Source: Rhizobium grahamii CCGE 502 (lineage in GTDB: Bacteria; Pseudomonadota; Alphaproteobacteria; Rhizobiales; Rhizobiaceae). Taken from it: a DNA stretch of 64,000 bases. The stretch spans positions 67,001 to 131,000 of the forward strand of contig NZ_AEYE02000033.1 of assembly GCF_000298315.2 (NCBI RefSeq), in the 5' to 3' direction. Positions 17,579 through 25,517 of the stretch are shown in pieces (position 1 is the stretch's first letter; each line of letters begins with the position of its first letter). The notes under the pieces are model-generated. The model ran no database searches. It was given only the letters and a program-made list of their open reading frames with translations, and had not been told where the DNA came from. Made by a program: the position numbers and the translations under genes.

Positions 17579-17830
17579 CGGGCTCCCGTTAGATCGTTGG
17601 GCCGCTCGAAATGTAGCACATTGTCGCCTTCGCCCTTTGGCTCGAAAGTCAACTTTCGGTGATGGTGGCGCGTCCGTGCGACAAATCCGCCGACGGCCCT
17701 GCCTACTTGATTTGGGATTTGAGCCACCTCATTTGATGATCATTGTTCAACCTGTCGAACCGACAGCCCCTCGCTTCTGCAGCCGCTGCCGTTCCTCATT
17801 TCGACGCTTCCTGCGTCCGAGGAGTTTTTC

Positions 17831-18787
17831 ATGGGATTCTATGATCGTGACATCCAGCCGTCAGACGCCGGGCTGCTGGATGCCTATTCACAATCGGTAT
17901 CGCACGCAGTCGATCTGGTTGGCCCCGCTGTCAGCCGGATAGAACGAACAGGGGGTCGGGCCGGACACGGATCCGGCTTTGCGATTTCGCCCGATGGTCT
18001 TGTGATCACCAACAATCATGTCGTCGAAGATAGTCGGACCGTGCGTATCAAGACGCCGGAAGGGTCTGCGATCGAAGGGATCGTTCTTGGCCGCGACCCT
18101 GACAGTGATCTTGCGCTCATTCGCGCCAATGACTGGCCCGGTGCATTTGCAAGGCTCGGCGATTCCAAATCATTGAAGCGAGGCCACATCGCTATCGCGA
18201 TCGGCAATCCGCTCGGGTTTGAATGGACGGTAACGGCTGGTATCGTCTCAGCGCTCGGGCGTTCGATGCGGGCTGCTAGCGGCCGCCTGATGGAGGATAT
18301 TATTCAGACCGATGCAGCGCTCAACCCCGGCAATTCTGGAGGGCCGCTGGTATCGTCGGCAGGCGAGGTCATCGGCGTCAATACCGCCGTGATCCAAGGC
18401 GCGCAGAGCATTGCGTTTTCGGTCGCATCCAACACCGCCCAGCACGTTGTGTCTGAGCTGCTCCGCTTCGGACATGTGAGACGCGCCTATATCGGTATTG
18501 CAGGTGACACCGTTGCATTGCATCGTCGCATCGCGCTTCAATCCGGCCTTGAACAGACGACCGCAGTGCGCCTGCGCCGGGTAGAAACGGACAGTCCGGC
18601 AGCGCGCGCGGGACTACACGAGGGAGACTATCTGCTTGCAGTCGACGGCCAGCCGACATCGGGTATCGATGACGTTGTCAGGCTCCTTGACGGCGACAGG
18701 ATCGACATGGATGTCGAAGTGTTGATCTTCTCCGTGGCGGGCCGGATCGAGCGCCTCATGCTGCGGCCAGCACATCGGCCGGCCTAG
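17831..18787 (+). CDS. S1C-type trypsin-like serine protease with PDZ domain
   Basis: A 318-residue DegP/HtrA-related protease. The triad is visible as His63 (TNNHVVED), Asp93 (DSDLAL) and Ser169 (NPGNSGGPL). A single PDZ domain follows from about residue 215, with RVETDSPAARAGLHEGDYLL. Unlike DegP there is no signal peptide or N-terminal membrane helix, so I infer a cytoplasmic location. The start ATG has GAGGAG seven bases upstream. The gene stands alone and is divergent from the DUF1194 gene. Confidence 0.85.
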   Translation: MGFYDRDIQPSDAGLLDAYSQSVSHAVDLVGPAVSRIERTGGRAGHGSGFAISPDGLVITNNHVVEDSRTVRIKTPEGSAIEGIVLGRDPDSDLALIRANDWPGAFARLGDSKSLKRGHIAIAIGNPLGFEWTVTAGIVSALGRSMRAASGRLMEDIIQTDAALNPGNSGGPLVSSAGEVIGVNTAVIQGAQSIAFSVASNTAQHVVSELLRFGHVRRAYIGIAGDTVALHRRIALQSGLEQTTAVRLRRVETDSPAARAGLHEGDYLLAVDGQPTSGIDDVVRLLDGDRIDMDVEVLIFSVAGRIERLMLRPAHRPA

Positions 18788-19056
18788 TCCGGCGAGCTTC
18801 TGCGTCGACTTGGTTTCCGTTTCTGACGACGATCTATTTGTGGTCAGCCGGAGTAAACCCGGAGTGAACGTTGAACGGCGCTCTCATGCGGAGCGTCCGT
18901 CCAATCAGCGGCGGTTGATGATCTCTGCGCTCGAGGCAATCAAATTGGCCAGCACGCACGCCCGGCCAAGATCTTCACTAAATGGTTACAACAGGTCTCA
19001 TTGTGTGACGGAACCGGTCCGCTCCCGGAGGTGTTTGCCAAGGGAAAGGAGTGGCC

Positions 19057-19269
19057 ATGACTGAAGACCTGTATGAACTGTCATATTCCCTCGCCGCGTT
19101 GCAGAAGCAGTATTGCCTGAACAGAGGTGAGGCCCGGCGGTTGATGGCCAGCTTTGGCAATCACCAAAAGGAAATGGACAGGCTTCTTGCCGCAAGAGGG
19201 CGAACGCAACGCCATCGCGCGCGCGAAATTCGAACCCCGGTCGCCAAGGTGCCCTTCGGAATTGGTTAG
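19057..19269 (+). CDS. Small conserved hypothetical protein
   Basis: A 70-residue protein starting MTEDLYELSYSLAALQKQY, with NRGEARRLMASFGNHQKEMD in the middle. It looks like a short alpha-helical, UBA-like or DUF-type protein common in rhizobia, of unknown role. A GTG exists at 19051, but AAAGGAG sits five to six bases before ATG 19057 and decides the start. The 270 bases upstream contain no gene. Confidence 0.6.
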   Translation: MTEDLYELSYSLAALQKQYCLNRGEARRLMASFGNHQKEMDRLLAARGRTQRHRAREIRTPVAKVPFGIG

Positions 19270-19421
19270 TCCCCCGTCATCCATGTATTTCCGCCTCGCC
19301 ACCCCGGACACGATCCGGTTCCTTAGACCAACCATGACTGATCAGGCGATGCCGGATCCCGGGCGCGCCCAGTGCGACCCAGAGTGACCCAGACGATCGC
19401 ACCGGCTCGCCTGATAGCGGT

Positions 19422-20108
19422 CTAGATAGCGCTTCGGACGCGCTCCCAGGCGTTATCAAGATGCCGGCCAAGAACTTCCGCGAGTCCACTCTCATCTCTC
19501 GCCTCGAGAGCAGAGATCATTTCCTCGTGCTCGGCTACGGCCGCGGCCCATTTTTCGGCGCCCTCGTGGCCAATGAAGCGGATGCGCTTCAACCGCGTCT
19601 GCAGCATCTGGTGCACTTCACTCAGCGTCGAGTTGCCGGCCAGCCTGACAATCCCGGAATGGATCTCCTGGTTGAGCTTGTAATATTGCAGGCGATCCCC
19701 GGCGCGGTAACGTGCAACCATTTCGTCGTGCAAGCGGCGCATATTGGCGATGTCGGTATCGCTTGCCAACTGACAGGCAAGCTTGCCGGCAAGTTCCTCG
19801 AGATTGCGAAGCACCGTCAGCATGTCTTGAACGTCCTTGGCGCTGAAGCGCTTGACGACGGCGCCGCGGCTCGGAATGAGTTCGACAAGACCTTCACTGG
19901 CAAGAAACTTGATCGCCTCGCGCAAAGGCGTTCGTGACACGCCAAGCTGCTCTCCGAGCTGCCCTTCGTGGAGACGGGTTCCGGGCTCAAGTTCACCCTC
20001 TATGATCATGTCACGCAGGTGATTGACCAGCGTGTCATGCAACGCCGTCCGCCGGATCGGGCCATGGCCACTTTCGGCTCGTCGATCGAGCGTGCTGGTA
20101 TTGTCCAT
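19422..20108 (-). CDS. GntR family regulator, FCD (FadR) subgroup
   Basis: A 228-residue transcription factor. Residues 20-85 are the GntR winged helix (IEGELEPGTRLHEGQLGEQL, then GVSRTPLREAIKFL). Residues 95-220 are the all-helical FCD effector domain, with metal-ligand-type histidines in MRRLHDEMVARY, NQEIHSGI and VAEHEEMI. It is divergent from the PdxA-like gene and next to a pair of palindromes, so it most likely represses the transporter/enzyme cassette at 20.3-27.2 kb. Its inducer should be the imported acid or an intermediate (inference). The frame opens at a TTG at 20138. ATG 20108 is the conventional start. Confidence 0.85.
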   Translation of the reverse strand: MDNTSTLDRRAESGHGPIRRTALHDTLVNHLRDMIIEGELEPGTRLHEGQLGEQLGVSRTPLREAIKFLASEGLVELIPSRGAVVKRFSAKDVQDMLTVLRNLEELAGKLACQLASDTDIANMRRLHDEMVARYRAGDRLQYYKLNQEIHSGIVRLAGNSTLSEVHQMLQTRLKRIRFIGHEGAEKWAAAVAEHEEMISALEARDESGLAEVLGRHLDNAWERVRSAI

Positions 20109-20201
20109 GGTGGTTCCATCTGTTGGCCGCACTCGCAAAGCCGCGAGTCAGCGGCTCCGCGAATTGAAAGCATGGCAAGGCTGCAACCGCTCGTCAACGC
20201 A

Positions 20202-20244
20202 AAAATGCTGCATACAGAATACAAAAGACTTGATGCAGCATTTT
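20202..20244. promoter_or_regulatory. Twin palindromes, probable GntR operator region
   Basis: Two copies of the 9-base palindrome ATGCWGCAT lie at 20205-20213 and 20233-20241, with centres 28 bases apart. Together with their A/T flanks they form a perfect 12-base inverted repeat (arms AAAATGCTGCAT and ATGCAGCATTTT). They lie in the gap between the divergent GntR regulator and the first gene of the catabolic cassette, the expected place for its binding sites. No T-run follows, so a terminator is unlikely. Confidence 0.55.
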
Positions 20245-20292
20245 GAATGCCGTATGAAGGTTGCCGAGCCCGATCGAGGAGGACAAGACATC

Positions 20293-21330
20293 ATGAGCGT
20301 GACTGCAGCAGCCGACACCCGCCCCGTAATAGCCCTCGCCATGGGTGATCCGGCCGGGATAAGCCCCGAGCTGACAGCGCGGCTGCTCGTCCTCGATGAC
20401 GTCCGCGAGGCGGCGCACATCATTGCCATCGGCGACCGCCGCATTCTCGAGGAAGGCGCAGAAGCCGCCGGGCTGACGCTTGACCTGACCGCCGCCAGCC
20501 TTGATCGCCTTGGTGAGGCGGGCCGTGACCGGCACATCTTCGTCGACCTCGAGAACCTTTCCCCCGTGGACGTCACGCGTGGAGAAGCGACGCTCGCTGG
20601 CGGAACTTTTTCAACGCAGAATTTTCGCGAAGCTTTGAAGCTCGCGAACGCCGGCGCGGCCGAGGCGGTCTGCTTTACGCCCTTCAACAAGAAGGCAATG
20701 CGCTACGCCTATCCGGGATATGACGACGAAATCCGCTTTGTTGCTGATGTCCTTGGGTTTTCCGGCAAGGTGCGCGAGTTCAACGTGCTGGAGAAGGTCT
20801 GGAATGCGCGGGTGACATCCCATATTCCTCTCTCCGAAGTCGCCTCAGCGATTACCGTCGATGGCATCCTGGGCGAGCTCGAGCTCGCGCGGGCCTGCCT
20901 GAAGCGCGCCGGCCACGATGATCCGAAGATTGCCGTTGCGGGCATCAATCCGCATGCCGGTGATGGTGGCAGCTTTGGAATGGAGGAGATCGACATCATC
21001 GAGCCCGCCGTCGCTGCTGCCAAAGCGCGGGGATACAATGTCGAAGGTCCCTTCCCCGCGGATACAGTTTTTCTGCGTGCGCTCAAGGAAGGCTTCCAGG
21101 CCGTGCTGACCATGTATCACGACCAGGGCCAGATCGCCATGAAGCTCATGGGGTTCGACAAGGGTGTGACGATGATGGGCGGCCTGCCCTTCCCTCTTTG
21201 CACGCCTGCTCACGGCACGGCCTATGACATTGCCGGGAGGGGTATTGCCGATGTCGGTGCGAGCCGAGAAGCCATCCTGCTCGCTGCCCGCATGGCCAAA
21301 CGGGCTTCGGCCTTGTCTGCGGCGGCTTGA
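20293..21330 (+). CDS. PdxA-family NAD-dependent dehydrogenase (catabolic type)
   Basis: A 345-residue protein of the 4-hydroxythreonine-4-phosphate dehydrogenase family. It starts PVIALAMGDPAGISPEL, and all three metal histidines are present: TSHIPL, INPHAGDGG and PAHGTAYDIAGRG. YHDQGQ is also conserved. PdxA-type enzymes oxidise a 3-hydroxy acid, after which the product loses CO2. The family includes catabolic members acting on 4-phospho-D-threonate or erythronate, and on non-phosphorylated diols such as terephthalate dihydrodiol. The cassette has a carboxylate transporter and no DUF1537 kinase gene. This points to a catabolic enzyme acting on an unphosphorylated sugar acid, not to vitamin B6 synthesis (inference). 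Confidence 0.82.
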   Translation: MSVTAAADTRPVIALAMGDPAGISPELTARLLVLDDVREAAHIIAIGDRRILEEGAEAAGLTLDLTAASLDRLGEAGRDRHIFVDLENLSPVDVTRGEATLAGGTFSTQNFREALKLANAGAAEAVCFTPFNKKAMRYAYPGYDDEIRFVADVLGFSGKVREFNVLEKVWNARVTSHIPLSEVASAITVDGILGELELARACLKRAGHDDPKIAVAGINPHAGDGGSFGMEEIDIIEPAVAAAKARGYNVEGPFPADTVFLRALKEGFQAVLTMYHDQGQIAMKLMGFDKGVTMMGGLPFPLCTPAHGTAYDIAGRGIADVGASREAILLAARMAKRASALSAAA

Positions 21331-21401
21331 TCGCCCTCGTCTTGCCTGAAATTGCGGCACGCAGGAGGTCTCGTGCCGATGATCCAACGGAGGAGTTGAC
21401 T

Positions 21402-22391
21402 ATGAAGAAATACCTGTCTCTCGCGTGCGTCGTTGCGCCGGCACTTGGGGTTGTCGCCCCTGCACATGCGTTCGAGCCCACACGCCCTGTTGAATTCGTG
21501 GTCACCGCCGGCCCCGGCGGCGGTACCGACATTTTTGCTCGAACAATCCAGGCCATCATCGGCAAGTACGAACTGATGAAAGCCCCTGTCATCGTCACCA
21601 ACAAGGGAAGTGCTGGTGGCGCCGAGGGCTTCGTCTACACAGCCGGCTACCACGCGGACGCTTACAAGCTCGCCTTCGGCACCAACAACGCCTATCTGCT
21701 GCCGGTCCGCGCCAAGGTCCCCTACAAGGCAGAGGATCTCGTTCCGGTTTCGGCGCTCGCGGCAGACGAGTTCATTCTCTGGGTCAACGGCAAGTCGGAA
21801 TTCAAGACCGCGGGCGATTTCGTCGCAAAGGCGAAGGGCTCATCGGATATGAAGGTCGGCGGCAGTCAGTCCAAGGATGTCGACCAGATCCTGACCTCGA
21901 TGATCAACGATGCGTCCGGCACGAAGCTCGGCTATATTCCATTTAAGAGCGGTGGCGAGGCAGCGGTCCAACTGGCCGGTGAGCACATCGCGGCTAACGT
22001 CAACAATCCAAGCGAAAATCTCGGCCAGTGGCAGGCCGGTATGGTCAAGCCGCTCTGCGTCTTCAAGTCGGAGAAGCTGAAAAGCGGTGCCAATGTCAAT
22101 GGCGACCTCGGCTGGGCCGACATTCCGACATGCAAAGACACGGGCATTGCCATCGACAACTATTCCATGCCGCGCACCGTATGGCTCCCGGCTGGGGTGG
22201 ACGCCGATGTGGTGCAGTATTACGCCGACATCCTCAAGAAGGTCGCCGAAACCCCGGAGTGGGCAAAGTACCTGTCCGACACGTCGCAGTCGCCGGCCTA
22301 TATGAGCGGCGAACAGCTCACTGCCTTCATCAAGACCGATGAGGCTGCCGTAAGCCAGGTGCTGAAGCGCGAAGGTTGGCTGGCCAACTGA
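21402..22391 (+). CDS. TTT-family substrate-binding protein (TctC-like)
   Basis: A 329-residue periplasmic binding protein. The signal peptide is KYLSLACVVAPALGVVAPAH, with an AxA-type site near residue 24. The mature protein begins with PTRPVEFVVTAGPGGGTDIF, matching the TctC/Bug fold that binds carboxylates through a bridging water. ATG 21402 has GGAGGAG at good spacing. It is followed by genes for the small and large membrane subunits, so this is the capture component of a secondary tripartite tricarboxylate-type transporter. The substrate is unknown; context suggests a hydroxylated acid. Confidence 0.85.
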   Translation: MKKYLSLACVVAPALGVVAPAHAFEPTRPVEFVVTAGPGGGTDIFARTIQAIIGKYELMKAPVIVTNKGSAGGAEGFVYTAGYHADAYKLAFGTNNAYLLPVRAKVPYKAEDLVPVSALAADEFILWVNGKSEFKTAGDFVAKAKGSSDMKVGGSQSKDVDQILTSMINDASGTKLGYIPFKSGGEAAVQLAGEHIAANVNNPSENLGQWQAGMVKPLCVFKSEKLKSGANVNGDLGWADIPTCKDTGIAIDNYSMPRTVWLPAGVDADVVQYYADILKKVAETPEWAKYLSDTSQSPAYMSGEQLTAFIKTDEAAVSQVLKREGWLAN

Positions 22392-22452
22392 TCCTCCCAA
22401 GATCAGGGCGGACGCCGCCAGGCGCCCGCCATCCATTGGAAAGGCTCAAACA

Positions 22453-22953
22453 ATGCAAGTTCATCCGCAAAGTGGTTTGTCGCGCTTCGTCATGGAAGTC
22501 GCGGTTGCCGTCCTGACCGGCGCGTTCGGGGCAGCCATCTCGATTGGCTCGATCGAAGCTGGCGCAGGATGGACCGACATGGGCCCGGACGCCGGCTACT
22601 TTCCCTTCTACATCGGCCTGTTGATCATCGTCGGAAGCCTGGCCAATCTGGTCTTCGGGTTCGTCAGGCACCGTGGTTCGCAGGAGATCTTCGTCGAGAC
22701 CGGTCGCTTCAAGGCCGTCCTCGGATTTTTCCTCCCGCTTCTGGCCTTTGCGGCGGTCTCGACGTTTCTTGGTCTCTATGTCGGCTCGGCCCTCTACATT
22801 GCCGGAGCGATGATCTTTCAGGGTCGTTACAAGTGGTGGATCGGTCTGCCGGTCGGCATCGGCGTCGCGCTCTTCTTCTTCATCATCTTTGAAATCGGCT
22901 TCAAGGTTCCGCTCCTGAAGGGGCCAGTCGAGGCCTGGCTCGGGATCTACTGA
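22453..22953 (+). CDS. TTT-family small membrane subunit (TctB-like)
   Basis: A 166-residue membrane protein with four hydrophobic helices. It includes the family stretch DMGPDAGYFPFYIGLLIIVG early on and a final helix, VALFFFIIFEIGFKVPLLKG. It is the small integral subunit, directly between the binding protein (61-base gap) and the large subunit (32-base gap). Confidence 0.85.
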   Translation: MQVHPQSGLSRFVMEVAVAVLTGAFGAAISIGSIEAGAGWTDMGPDAGYFPFYIGLLIIVGSLANLVFGFVRHRGSQEIFVETGRFKAVLGFFLPLLAFAAVSTFLGLYVGSALYIAGAMIFQGRYKWWIGLPVGIGVALFFFIIFEIGFKVPLLKGPVEAWLGIY

Positions 22954-22985
22954 TCCCTGCTGCCGGGTGTCTTCGGAGGAAAGAC

Positions 22986-24524
22986 ATGGAAAATATCGGT
23001 CTGCTGATGGATGGCTTCGGCCACATCCTGAGTTGGAACCATATCATGCTGATGATGCTCGGCGTCACGCTTGGCATCCTGGTCGGCGTCTTGCCCGGGC
23101 TCGGAGCCCCAAACGGTGTTTCGCTGCTCCTGCCACTCACCTTCTCGATGGACCCAATCTCGGCAATCATCCTTTTGTCCTGCATGTATTGGGGCGCGCT
23201 GTTCGGAGGGTCGACCACCTCGATCATCTTCAATATTCCAGGCGAGCCATCCTCCGTCGCGACAACCTTTGACGGCTACCCCATGGCCAAGAAGGGCGAG
23301 GCAAGCCGGGCTCTGACGCTTGCTTTCGTGTCCGCTGGCCTCGGCGCTCTGGCAGGTGTCGTCATGATCACTCTTTTGTCGGGTTGGGTTGCCAACTTCG
23401 CGCTCCGCTTTTCCTCGCCCGAATATTTCGCGGTCTATTTCCTTGCCTTTTCGAGCTTCATTTCCATGGGCGCGCAATCGCCGTTCAAGACCCTCGTGTC
23501 GATGATGATCGGCTTTGCCCTGGCTTCGGTCGGTATGGATACGATCTCCGGCAACCTGCGCCTGACATTCGACATCCCCGAGCTGATCAAGGGCGTATCC
23601 TTCCTGATCGCGGTGATGGGTTTGTTCGGCATCGGAGAACTCCTGCTCACGACCGAGGAGGGCCTGCGCTTCGATGGCATCAAGGCGCGTGTCCGTCTGG
23701 GCGAGATCGGCCGCACGCTGATGGAGATGCCCCGCTACTGGTTCACCATTGTGCGCTCGACGCTGATCGGCATCTGGATGGGCATTACGCCGGCAGGCCC
23801 GACCGCGGCCTCTTTCATGAGCTACGGGGTTGCAAGGCGTTCGGCGCGCGACAAGTCGCAATTCGGCAAGGGCGATCCCCGTGGTATCATTGCCCCTGAA
23901 ACAGCCGATCATTCCGCCGGTACGTCCGCGCTCCTGCCAATGCTCGCAATTGGCGTTCCCGGTTCGGCAACCGCAGCCGTCATGATGGGTGGCCTGATGA
24001 TCTGGGGACTAACGCCCGGACCGACGCTCTTCACCGATCGGCCTGACTTCGTCTGGGGTCTCATCGCCTCCATGTATCTCGGTAACATCGTCGCCGTCGT
24101 CCTTGTCATCGCGACCGTACCACTCTACGCCTCGATCCTTAGAATTCCCTTCTCCATCATCGGCCCGATCATTGTCGCGGTCATTTTCTCGGGTGCCTAT
24201 CAGGTCGCGAACGCGGTGTTCGACATGTGGCTGGTGCTGGGCTTTGGTGTCCTCGGCTACATCTTCAAGAAACTGGACTACCCCCTTGCTCCGCTTGTCC
24301 TGGCGATGGTGCTCGGTGACAAGGCGGAGGACGCCTTCCGCCAGTCCATGCTGATGTCCGGCGGCAGCCTGGCGATCTTCTGGTCGAATGGTCTCGTGAC
24401 GACACTCATGCTCATCGGTACGGCGTTGCTCGTCTCGCCGCTCGTGTTCTGGCTTGTCGGCCGTCTTCGCGGCCGCAACGGTGAGCCCGCCGAAATTGAT
24501 CATGGCGGCAGGCCAGCCGCCTGA
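22986..24524 (+). CDS. TTT-family large membrane subunit (TctA-like)
   Basis: A 512-residue inner-membrane protein with about twelve helices in two repeats. Family markers are LGILVGVLPGLGAPNGVSLL and the second-repeat counterpart AIGVPGSATAAVMMGGLMIW. It forms the translocation pathway, driven by a proton or sodium gradient. It is preceded by GGAGG and sits in the five-gene run from pdxA to the DAK kinase. Confidence 0.88.
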   Translation: MENIGLLMDGFGHILSWNHIMLMMLGVTLGILVGVLPGLGAPNGVSLLLPLTFSMDPISAIILLSCMYWGALFGGSTTSIIFNIPGEPSSVATTFDGYPMAKKGEASRALTLAFVSAGLGALAGVVMITLLSGWVANFALRFSSPEYFAVYFLAFSSFISMGAQSPFKTLVSMMIGFALASVGMDTISGNLRLTFDIPELIKGVSFLIAVMGLFGIGELLLTTEEGLRFDGIKARVRLGEIGRTLMEMPRYWFTIVRSTLIGIWMGITPAGPTAASFMSYGVARRSARDKSQFGKGDPRGIIAPETADHSAGTSALLPMLAIGVPGSATAAVMMGGLMIWGLTPGPTLFTDRPDFVWGLIASMYLGNIVAVVLVIATVPLYASILRIPFSIIGPIIVAVIFSGAYQVANAVFDMWLVLGFGVLGYIFKKLDYPLAPLVLAMVLGDKAEDAFRQSMLMSGGSLAIFWSNGLVTTLMLIGTALLVSPLVFWLVGRLRGRNGEPAEIDHGGRPAA

Positions 24525-24567
24525 CGGGATGACCTTCCCCCGTTGTCGGTGCAGAATGGAGATTGCG

Positions 24568-25503
24568 ATGAACGCCACACCAGCTAAGTGGACCAACGAA
24601 ACATGGCCGATCGCCGCGGCGATGATCCAGTACCCGGGGACGCTTGCCAACGGGCGATCGGTACAGGACCAGTCGGTGGACGAATGGCACGCAACGCTTA
24701 GCGACGTGGTCGATGCCGGCTTCACCGAGGTCGATCCCACGGACAGCTGGTTGCGCCTTGCTGACCTCGCCCCCGAAAGACTTGACGCGTTCATGACCGT
24801 CGTTGGCAGGCTCGGCCTGTCCGTTCCAGCCATTTCCACGTCACGCCGCAGTGTAATCGACCCACGTCACGGTGATGAGTACCTGGCTTACGGGCATCGC
24901 GTCATCGATACGGCGAGCGCCATCGGGTCCGGGGCGGTTTCGTTTGGCCTTTTCGAGCCTCTCACGGACGCCCAGAAAAAGGCCCTCTGGTTCTGGACGG
25001 TCGACGGCGCCAGAAACCCCGACGATCCCGGAACGTGGCAGAAAGCCGTTCGCCGGATCCGGGAACTGGGCCGCCATGCCGAGGAGCTCGGGATCGAGCT
25101 ATCGCTGGAAATGTACGAGGATACCTATCTCGGCTCGGCCGACAGTGCTGTGCGCTTTGTCGAAGACGTCGGGCTCGCCAATGTCGGCATCAACGCCGAT
25201 CTCGGGAATCTCATCCGACTGCATCGGCCGGTCGAGCACTGGCAGCAGATGATGGAGAAGGTCGCACCTCACGCCAAGTACTGGCACGTGAAGAACTATA
25301 GCCGCATGGAAGACCCCGCATCCGGTGTGATCGTCACCCATCCGGCACCTCTTGAACAGGGTATTATCAACTACCGTGCCGCGATCCGCATGGCACTCTC
25401 GCACGGTTATTCCAGCCCCTTCCTTTGCGAACACTACGGCGGTGATGGACTTTCCGTCAGCGCCACCAACCGCGACTATCTGCGGCGCATCCTGCCGCGC
25501 TGA
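24568..25503 (+). CDS. TIM-barrel sugar isomerase/epimerase-like (AP endonuclease 2 family)
   Basis: A 311-residue xylose-isomerase-like TIM barrel. Metal-ligand candidates are the glutamate in LGIELSLEMYED, the aspartate in VGINADLGNLIR, the histidine in YWHVKNYSR and the late glutamate in SPFLCEHYGG. Related proteins are isomerases, epimerases or decarboxylases such as 3-oxo-isoapionate decarboxylase. It lies between the TTT transporter and a DAK kinase, so a role in making or interconverting a tetrulose is plausible (inference). GGAG seven bases before ATG 24568 sets the start, although the frame opens earlier. Confidence 0.72.
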   Translation: MNATPAKWTNETWPIAAAMIQYPGTLANGRSVQDQSVDEWHATLSDVVDAGFTEVDPTDSWLRLADLAPERLDAFMTVVGRLGLSVPAISTSRRSVIDPRHGDEYLAYGHRVIDTASAIGSGAVSFGLFEPLTDAQKKALWFWTVDGARNPDDPGTWQKAVRRIRELGRHAEELGIELSLEMYEDTYLGSADSAVRFVEDVGLANVGINADLGNLIRLHRPVEHWQQMMEKVAPHAKYWHVKNYSRMEDPASGVIVTHPAPLEQGIINYRAAIRMALSHGYSSPFLCEHYGGDGLSVSATNRDYLRRILPR

Positions 25504-25517
25504 CGAGGACCCCTGAT

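Noticed and set aside
20293-21330. PdxA-like gene considered as the vitamin B6 biosynthetic pdxA
   Set aside because: It sits inside a transporter/kinase cassette under a GntR regulator and not beside ksgA or surA-type genes, so a catabolic role is far more likely.
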